Source of the DNA: a virus
DNA length: 33,289 bases
Virus record (IMG/VR): IMGVR_UViG_3300025128_000178
Span: 1-33,289 of that record
Strand: one strand, 5' to 3'
The position numbers were made by a program, and so were the translations under genes. Below the pieces are notes generated by a model. It was given only the letters and a program-made list of their open reading frames with translations. It was not told the origin of the DNA and did no database searches. Within the stretch, counting starts at the first letter, position 1; each line of letters starts with the position of its first letter. This document shows, one piece after another, positions 22,941-30,200 of the stretch.

Positions 22941-24475
22941 CAAAATACTTTGGTCCACCGGGGACAGGTAAAACCACTACCTTAATGAATATCATTGAGA
23001 AATATCTTGATGAAGGCACTCCTCCTGAAAAGATTGCGTTCATTTCTTTTTCTGTTAAAGCTGCTGAGGAAGGAAAGAACAGAGCACATTTAAGATTCGG
23101 ATTGGGGTTTGATGAGATGCCTTACTTCTGTACGAGTCATGCTTTTTGCAAACGGATCATGGGAATATCACAAGTAATGACTGGCAGAGACATCTTTGAT
23201 TTCTTAGAAGAGTATGAATTTAATTTAACTAAGAAGTACGGATCTACTTCTAGAGGCGTTAGGTCCGTAGTCCAAGATCCTTACTTCGATATTATTGAAC
23301 GTTCAAAAGCTAACTGTCGTTCACTTAAAGATGAAAGATTATCTTTAGAAAAAGAACAAAGAAGAGGAGTAGTGACTCACATGTTGGAACCGATAGCTGA
23401 AGCTTGGGAGAGTTTTAGGTTATCTAGAGTTCCCCCAGTTTATTCGTTCGCGGACATGATTAATAAGTTTTTGGACGACGGCACACCTCCTGAATTAGAC
23501 GTGTTGATTGTGGATGAAGCACAAGATTTGGCAGAATTGAATTGGAGATTGGTGGATAAGTTAGCTTTAAACGCAAAGAAAACTTTTATTGCCGGGGACG
23601 ATGACCAAGCTATTTATGAATGGAATGGAGCAAGGCCACAACGTTTTGTTAAGTATGAAGGTACAAGTATTATTCTAGACCAGTCCTATCGCATTCCGTC
23701 AAAGGTACACCCAATAGCTGAGCGTATATCAAAACGTATAGTACAGCGTGAGCCAAAAAGTTATAAACCTAGAGAAGAAAAAGGCACAGTTAATAAAGTG
23801 AGTTCAGTAGAACTACTCCCATTAGAAGAAGGAGATTGGTTAGTCCTAGCTTCTTGTGACTATATGTTAACGGATGCTTCTAAGGGATATAACGTTAGAA
23901 AGTATTTAATAGATAATGGTTACCCTTTTACCCACAATCATTACAGATATATTCCTCGTAAAATGATTACAGCCATTAAGATCTGGGAAAGATTAAATAA
24001 CGAAGAAGAAATAACTCTAGCTGAACTAGATGATCTATATACTTATTTAGGTAAGACAGGTGTTAAGAGAGGATTTATTACACAAGTTTCTCAGGCTCCG
24101 AACCAAGGGCAGTCGTTATCACTGCAACAGATAATAGATAACTATGGACTTAAACCTGAGTGTTTAGGTCAGGAATGGAAAACGGTTTTTGAAAAAACAA
24201 TAGACGTAGAAAGAAGAAGTTTTATTGAGAAAGCACTAAAGAATGACGAAGATCTATATGGAGAACCACGCATTGTCATTTCCACAATTCACCAGGCAAA
24301 AGGTGGGGAAGCGAAGAACGTAGCTGTGTATTTGGATTTATCTAAATCACAGAAGCGAACTTCTATGTTACAACCAGACGGGCTACACAGGCAGTTCTAT
24401 GTTGCGGTTACACGCACAATAGATAATCTATATTTAATTCAAGCCCAAGATGATTACTACAGGTACGTTATATGA
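22928..24475 (+). CDS. SF1 UvrD/RecD-like DNA helicase
   Basis: 515 aa. Walker A G-P-P-G-T-G-K-T-T (9-17), Walker B V-D-E-A-Q-D-L (195-201), motif III A-G-D-D-D-Q-A-I-Y-E-W, a motif V I-H-Q-A-K-G-G-E (about 454-461), and motif VI Y-V-A-V-T-R-T near the C-terminus. These are the full SF1A helicase motifs. The phage replicative or recombination helicase role is inferred. Because no DnaB- or T7 gp4-type helicase is visible, this may be the main fork helicase. It overlaps the polymerase gene by 4 nt (ATGA). Confidence 0.9.
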   Translation: MGRITKYFGPPGTGKTTTLMNIIEKYLDEGTPPEKIAFISFSVKAAEEGKNRAHLRFGLGFDEMPYFCTSHAFCKRIMGISQVMTGRDIFDFLEEYEFNLTKKYGSTSRGVRSVVQDPYFDIIERSKANCRSLKDERLSLEKEQRRGVVTHMLEPIAEAWESFRLSRVPPVYSFADMINKFLDDGTPPELDVLIVDEAQDLAELNWRLVDKLALNAKKTFIAGDDDQAIYEWNGARPQRFVKYEGTSIILDQSYRIPSKVHPIAERISKRIVQREPKSYKPREEKGTVNKVSSVELLPLEEGDWLVLASCDYMLTDASKGYNVRKYLIDNGYPFTHNHYRYIPRKMITAIKIWERLNNEEEITLAELDDLYTYLGKTGVKRGFITQVSQAPNQGQSLSLQQIIDNYGLKPECLGQEWKTVFEKTIDVERRSFIEKALKNDEDLYGEPRIVISTIHQAKGGEAKNVAVYLDLSKSQKRTSMLQPDGLHRQFYVAVTRTIDNLYLIQAQDDYYRYVI

Positions 24476-26343
24476 GTTTTGTTTATAGACCCCCAACGGA
24501 GTGGATTGCACCCGATAGTTTCCCAACAGAAAAATTATGTCAGGCCAAAGAAATTGCCATTGACCTTGAGACCAGAGATCCTAACTTGAAAGAGATGGGT
24601 CCGGGGTACATCAGAGGAGATGGAGAAGTCGTAGGTATTTCTTTTGCTATTGACGGTTACGAAGATTACTTTCCTTTTGGACATGAAGCTGGTTTCAACT
24701 TCACTAAAAAGAAAGTAATAGAGTTTACCAAAAAGATATGTGCTACCGATAGCGATAAGATATTCCACAACGCTACTTACGATGTAGGTTGGTTAGCGAA
24801 AGAAGGTGTTCCTGTTAATGGCAGAATTATTGACACCATGGTCGTTGCTCCACTCATTGACGAGAATCAATACTGGTATTCACTGAATGCTTTGGGTCGC
24901 GAATACATAAATGAAGGCAAGACAGAAGCTGAACTAAATGCTGCTGCGGAGGAGTGGGGGTTGGATCCCAAGGCTGAAATGTGGCGCTTACCATCCGCTT
25001 ATGTGGGTACTTATGCAACACAGGACGCCGCCCTCACGCTTAAATTATGGAATCATTTCAAGATTTTAATAGAGGAACAGAACCTCTGGAACGTGTTCGA
25101 TTTAGAGATGAGAGTGCTTCCTGTCATCTTAGCGATGAAACAAAAAGGAGTTCGCGTTGATTTAGAGAGAGCCGAAACATTAAAGAAGCAATTAATTAGA
25201 CGTGAGAAGAATATTGTTCAACAAATAAAGAAAGAAGCTGGTGTCCCGGAAGTACAGTTATGGGCAGCCAACTCCTTAGCTAAAGTATTTGATGCTTTGA
25301 AGTTAACTTATTTAAGAACTCCAACTGGGAAGCCTAGCTTCACTAAAGCGTTCTTAGAAAATCACTCTCATCCTATTGCTCAATTAATTAGAGAAGCTAG
25401 GGAAGTTAACAAAACACACAGTACGTTTATTGATTCTATTCTGAAGCACGAACATAACGGAAGGATTCATGCTGAGATTAGACAGTTGAAAGGAGAATCA
25501 GGGGGAACAGTCACAGGTCGGTTGTCCATGAGCAATCCGAACTTACAACAAGTTCCAGCTCGAAATAAAGAAATAGGCCCATTGATTAGATCTTTGTTCT
25601 TACCAGAAGAAGGAGAGCAATGGTGTTCGGCTGACTTCTCTCAACAAGAGCCAAGGATCCTGACGCACTATGCGAGCAGATCCAGATACGACGGCGCTGA
25701 AACAATTGCTGATGCGTACCATGAAGGTGATGCTGACTTCCACCAAGAGGTAGCCAACCTAGTGGATATTGACAGAAAGACTGCAAAGACAATAGGACTA
25801 GGAATAATGTATGGAATGGGAAAAGGTAAACTGGCAGATCAATTAGGTGTTACCGTTGATGAAGCTTCAGAAATCCTAGGTAAGTTTAATACTTATGCAC
25901 CATTCGTCAGGCAGTTAGCTGATTCAGTTATGCGTAGTGCTAACTCAAAAGGATATATTAAAACCATATTAGGTAGACGTTGCCACTTTGATATGTGGGA
26001 ACCTCTGAAGTATGGAACAGGTAGACCGTTAAAGCACAAAGAAGCAGTGCATGAATACAACGGAGAAATCAAAAGAGCATTTGTTTACAAGGCTCTTAAT
26101 AAACTTATTCAAGGGTCAGCAGCTGATATGACCAAACAAGCGATGGTTAACTGCTATGAAGCAGGCTATCTTCCTCTCTTACAGGTACACGATGAATTGG
26201 TGTTCTCTGTTAAGTCTCAGGAGGATGTGGATAACATCTGTCGTTTAATGGAAGAAGCTGTGCCTTTGGATATTCCAAACAAGGTTGACGCTGAGATTGG
26301 AAAGAACTGGGGTGACTCAATGGAAACCCCTAAGAAAAATTAG
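24472..26343 (+). CDS. DNA polymerase I family A with 3'-5' exonuclease domain
   Basis: 623 aa. N-terminal exonuclease: I-D-L-E (30-33) and later K-I-F-H-N-A-x-Y-D-V, both Exo motifs. Palm motif A S-A-D-F-S-Q-Q-E (386-393) with catalytic Asp388; motif B R-K-T-A-K-T-I-G-L-G-I-M-Y-G (436-449); motif C V-H-D-E (572-575) with Asp574. No 5'-3' exonuclease domain, as usual for phage. The residue aligned with E. coli Pol I 762 is Leu443. It replicates the phage genome. ATG overlaps the helicase stop; it is followed by a 50-nt gap with a promoter-like element. Confidence 0.95.
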   Translation: MSFVYRPPTEWIAPDSFPTEKLCQAKEIAIDLETRDPNLKEMGPGYIRGDGEVVGISFAIDGYEDYFPFGHEAGFNFTKKKVIEFTKKICATDSDKIFHNATYDVGWLAKEGVPVNGRIIDTMVVAPLIDENQYWYSLNALGREYINEGKTEAELNAAAEEWGLDPKAEMWRLPSAYVGTYATQDAALTLKLWNHFKILIEEQNLWNVFDLEMRVLPVILAMKQKGVRVDLERAETLKKQLIRREKNIVQQIKKEAGVPEVQLWAANSLAKVFDALKLTYLRTPTGKPSFTKAFLENHSHPIAQLIREAREVNKTHSTFIDSILKHEHNGRIHAEIRQLKGESGGTVTGRLSMSNPNLQQVPARNKEIGPLIRSLFLPEEGEQWCSADFSQQEPRILTHYASRSRYDGAETIADAYHEGDADFHQEVANLVDIDRKTAKTIGLGIMYGMGKGKLADQLGVTVDEASEILGKFNTYAPFVRQLADSVMRSANSKGYIKTILGRRCHFDMWEPLKYGTGRPLKHKEAVHEYNGEIKRAFVYKALNKLIQGSAADMTKQAMVNCYEAGYLPLLQVHDELVFSVKSQEDVDNICRLMEEAVPLDIPNKVDAEIGKNWGDSMETPKKN

Positions 26344-26389
26344 GATATATCCTAAGATATAATGTATAATGATATTTACAGGAGTAAAA
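26342..26389 (+). promoter_or_regulatory. Palindrome and tandem -10 boxes before RHH-like gene
   Basis: AGGATATATCCT is a perfect 12-nt palindrome (26342-26353). It is followed by two TATAAT hexamers (26358-26363 and 26365-26370) and AGGAG before ATG 26390. No TTGACA-like -35 is seen, so the palindrome occupies its position. An operator bound by the small protein encoded next would fit. Confidence 0.55.
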
Positions 26390-26560
26390 ATGGATACAAA
26401 TAAATGGAAGAGCGTAGCAATACGTAAAGAGATTGTGGAAGTAGCCGCCGATATTGGTGACAAGACTGAAAGGCCTACTAGCAATGTATTTGCGTATGCA
26501 ATTAAGAGATTGAAAGATGATCTTGATAGCGGACGTTTGAACGACGTACCGAAGGCGTAA
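26390..26560 (+). CDS. Small ribbon-helix-helix-like protein
   Basis: 56 aa from ATG 26390 (AGGAG, good spacing); an upstream ATA at 26369 is not a usual start. The sequence (KWKSVAIRKEIVEVAADIG, then TSNVFAYAIKRLKDDL) has a short beta strand followed by two helices, the layout of Arc/MetJ-type RHH repressors. No toxin gene is adjacent. Autoregulation through the palindrome is inferred. Fold assignment from pattern only. Confidence 0.6.
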   Translation: MDTNKWKSVAIRKEIVEVAADIGDKTERPTSNVFAYAIKRLKDDLDSGRLNDVPKA

Positions 26561-26562
26561 CC

Positions 26563-27279
26563 ATGAAACATAAAATATTGTACGAGTCTCCGTACGAATA
26601 TGGCGTGTTCTCTAGCGAAGACCGACGTAGCGGTCGATTCTATGATTGCAATGGACAGAAACTTCCCTCTGTTACTACTATATTATCCGGGACTAAAGAA
26701 GGAGACTTCTTAAAGAAATGGATTGATAAAGTAGGTGAAGAAGAAGCTGAGCGTATCAGAACAGAAGCTGCGACCAGAGGTTCCTACATGCACGATATTC
26801 TAGAGAAGCAACTCGTTAATGGTGACATTTGGGATTTCAAACCCAGAAACGCTGAGGAAAAGAGAGCATATAAAATGGCCTGTACGATCATGGACCAAGG
26901 GTTGCCCAATGTTTCTCAAGTATATGGTTGCGAAATATCGCTTTACTATCCTGACAAATACGCTGGCAAAGCAGATGTTATTGGAGTGCATGACGGAGAT
27001 CTATCTATTATGGATTTTAAACAAACCAATAAACCTAAACGTAGGCAATGGGTTTGGGATTACTTCCAACAGTTAGCTGCTTATTCATTAGCGCACAACG
27101 AACTGTATGGCACAGACATACAGAAAGGAGTAATTATGATGTGCTCAGTTGATTGCTTATACCAAGAGTTTATCCTTGAAGGAGATGAATTTAAGAGAGC
27201 TGCTGATGCTTGGCTAGAGCGTGTAGAAAGGTTTAGTTTGCCAAATCCCGAAGACCAAGATTCTCCTCAAGATTCCTAG
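26563..27279 (+). CDS. PD-(D/E)XK exonuclease, Cas4/RecB-like
   Basis: 238 aa. R-G-S-Y-M-H-D-I-L-E (about 71-80), Y-A-G-K-A-D-V-I-G (132-140) and S-I-M-D-F-K-Q-T (about 148-155) give the conserved H, D and DxK of the Cas4/RecB-type nuclease core; Y-F-Q-Q-L-A-A-Y (about 167-174) is the matching QxxxY motif. Phage relatives act in recombination and processing of DNA ends. The start is two bases after the RHH-like stop with weak AAGG upstream. The last 47 bp overlap the 3' end of the convergent 1848-aa gene. No four-Cys Fe-S cluster is seen. Confidence 0.85.
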   Translation: MKHKILYESPYEYGVFSSEDRRSGRFYDCNGQKLPSVTTILSGTKEGDFLKKWIDKVGEEEAERIRTEAATRGSYMHDILEKQLVNGDIWDFKPRNAEEKRAYKMACTIMDQGLPNVSQVYGCEISLYYPDKYAGKADVIGVHDGDLSIMDFKQTNKPKRRQWVWDYFQQLAAYSLAHNELYGTDIQKGVIMMCSVDCLYQEFILEGDEFKRAADAWLERVERFSLPNPEDQDSPQDS

Positions 27280-30200
27280 ATAACTCTTTATTCCCTGTTA
27301 AAGAAATTTCTTTGTCTTCTATTAAGTCATACATGTCGTCTAATTCATCTTCAGGCCATTCCCTTTGAAGGTCTTGCTTTTCTGCTTTAGCTTCAAAATT
27401 TTCTTGTGTTTTTGACGGAACAGGCCAAGCAGTAAAAATACCTTCTTCAATGTTATCAATAAAATCTTTTCCTGCACCTGTTCTTTGAACGAATCTTTTT
27501 ATAGCTTCTTCATATACATCTTCATTTACGCCCCATGCTTTTAATGCCTGTGTCTCAAAATATAAATCTTGCTGTATTCTAAACCAAGAACGCTGTGCAT
27601 CCTGCCAATCTTTTATTACATCTTCTTTTGTTAGTTCTTCACCAGAAAGATACTCTCTGCTTAAATTAGGTTTGGTCAGTTCTTCAAACTCATTTATTCT
27701 GTTTCCTATAATAAAGCCCATAGACCTATCTGGATTTATTTCCGAACTTGAAAAACCCATTAGTTTTGCTGCGGCTCTTATAAAAGGCATTGTTTTACCG
27801 TAACGATCATATTGTGCATCGTCTTCTCGCAGTGACCAAATTACATCACTAGCTTGTCTATAGACACCCGGACCAGCTTTGTCAAAACCGTATGCTATTC
27901 CATCCAAAAACTGATCCCATAAGTCATCATCTTCATTCCAAATTGGTTTTATGTTTAAAGGGTTGTCGTCGTTTTGATTACTCATTATATCGGCAGCTAC
28001 TTTCCAAGAAATACTTTCTTGTGTGTATGCTTCAATGTATTCAATAATAAATTGCCCCATTGCTCTGCTTATAGCTTCTGGGTCTCCTTGACCTCTATTT
28101 TCTCTAAGAGTCCCTCCTATAACGCTGTATAATTTTCCTATCGATTCATAAGGAAAGAAATAATTAACGTTTAAGTAAGGAGTATCTCTTTCTTTTTCTG
28201 GGAGATCAGTGTCAGTTTTTTCTCCTAAATAAATTAATCTATCTCTATCTTGATAAGGAGCAATAAGTTCATTAGCAGCATAAGTGTCATCATCATCTAT
28301 ATTAAAAAGTATTTGACTTGCTTTAGCTAAACCAGCAACAAGTCCATGCACCGCTACGTACCCACCAATAGCTCTTTGCGTTGCTCTATTTACAAATGGT
28401 TTTTCTGGTAACTGCACGCCTTCAACTGCGGCTCTTGCTTGTATATCTGGAGATGGCGTATATGTGCCCATTCTGTAAACTAATTGAGCAGAGTTAACCG
28501 TTGTTCTTGCTATTTCTGTGGGAAAAGCAACGAAGTTACCTCTTGGTAACACTTTACTCCACTCAGCAAATTTACCTACATAGTCATAATTAGGCATTGT
28601 GTTCCTTACCATATAAGCTGCTACATGATCTATGTATTTATCTAGGTCAGTTACGTTTCTTAAAACTGTGCCTTGGTCTTGTACATAACTAGAAAGTTTT
28701 TCTGTAATACCGCTTTTTGTTTTTAACGTTTTAGCAAAGTCTCTTAACACTCTTAATTTTAAGTCATCAGAACCTTTTATCTCATCTATCATGTCTTTAA
28801 ACTTTCGTCTTTCAGACAAGAAAGCAAGTATCTTAAAAAAATCGTCTGACGCAGCGTAGGCTCGTCTTGCTCCTCGATTAATACTTAATACATAATCATC
28901 AAATGCTTTACCCGGACCTGTTTGCCCTAAGCCGTACAAAAGATTAACTATTTTATCGAGCGTATCAATTTTAAGTGGAGATCTTGCAATACGAGTAAAA
29001 ACACCTAAAGCATCGTTAGCTCGAACCTCTGTATTTACAATACCAAGTTCTTGCAAATAAGACCAAGCCGAATCGAACTCCTCAACATTACCCGATACTT
29101 CTTCTGTTTCAGGGTCATACCGCACGTTACCAAATAAATCATTCCCAATTAATTGAAGCGCTTCTTGTATATCGGCTTCTTTGTTAAATATATTTATGCC
29201 TCTAAAGTGCCCGTTAAAACCATACATAATTGCAGCACCATATAAGTTTCTCATTTGTGTGCCAGGACTAAGAACAATTATTCCATACTGCACTAAAGCT
29301 TTTGGCATGCCAATTGTTCTTGCAAGAGTGTTTAATATAACAGCTTCTTCTTTTATAGCACTTCCTCCAGACAAAGCTTCCGCCATTGTTCTGGTAGTCC
29401 ACAAACCTTCTAAGGGATTAAAATCATCTCCTGTTTCTATCTTAATTGTATATCCAGGTGTTTTTTCTGGAGAAAACCATTGTTCCCCTGGCATTTCACT
29501 TAATCTTTTAACTTCATAGAAAAAAGTAGCATTTTCTATAGACCTAGCCAATCTAGCAAAAGACGTTGCAGCAATAAGTTCAGGTTCTTTTATTTCCCCT
29601 AACAATTGTCTAACCGCATAAGGTATTTCTCCACGTTGAGTTAAAAGTTGATTGATCTTAATATCTGCTTTTTCTCCTTTTTGTTCTCCTTTTAACAAAG
29701 CAGCTAATTTTGAAACGTCATTAGCACTTTGATACATAGATCTTTCTATCCATTCATTAACTGCTTCTTCTGCCTTTTCTTTTCTTATTTCAAGCGCTCT
29801 TTCTTCAAGTTGTTCTTGGGTAGCGTTAGATCCTAATTCTTGTCTAGCATTTGACCTATAGTCTGGCATTCTATTTCTAAATTTGTACTCCATCGAAGTT
29901 ACAGCTCTTTCATAAAGTGCTGTCATAGGTTGACTTGAAGAAGTAACTTTAGCCCCTACTTGATTTGCAAGTTTTGAAGGCAAGTTTTTTATGGCCTCAA
30001 TATACATTTGGCCTTGTGGGTTCCAACCTAAATTGGGAGAAAAGAATTTATAAGATCTTGTCACATAAGTATTTAAGTTGTGCTCTATTACGGCTCTTAA
30101 ATCTGGATCTAAACTTTCTGCCGGGAGTTCATTTAACATTCTTTTACTCAGTGCATCAATACCTCTTCTTATTTTAAGGGCTGGTTTTCGTAAAGAATCA

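Noticed and set aside
26390-26560. Toxin-antitoxin pair
   Set aside because: The RHH-like protein resembles an antitoxin but neither neighbour looks like a toxin.
26563-27279. CRISPR-associated Cas4
   Set aside because: Sequence fits the phage RecB/Cas4-like exonuclease group, lacks a visible four-Cys Fe-S cluster, and no other cas gene is present.
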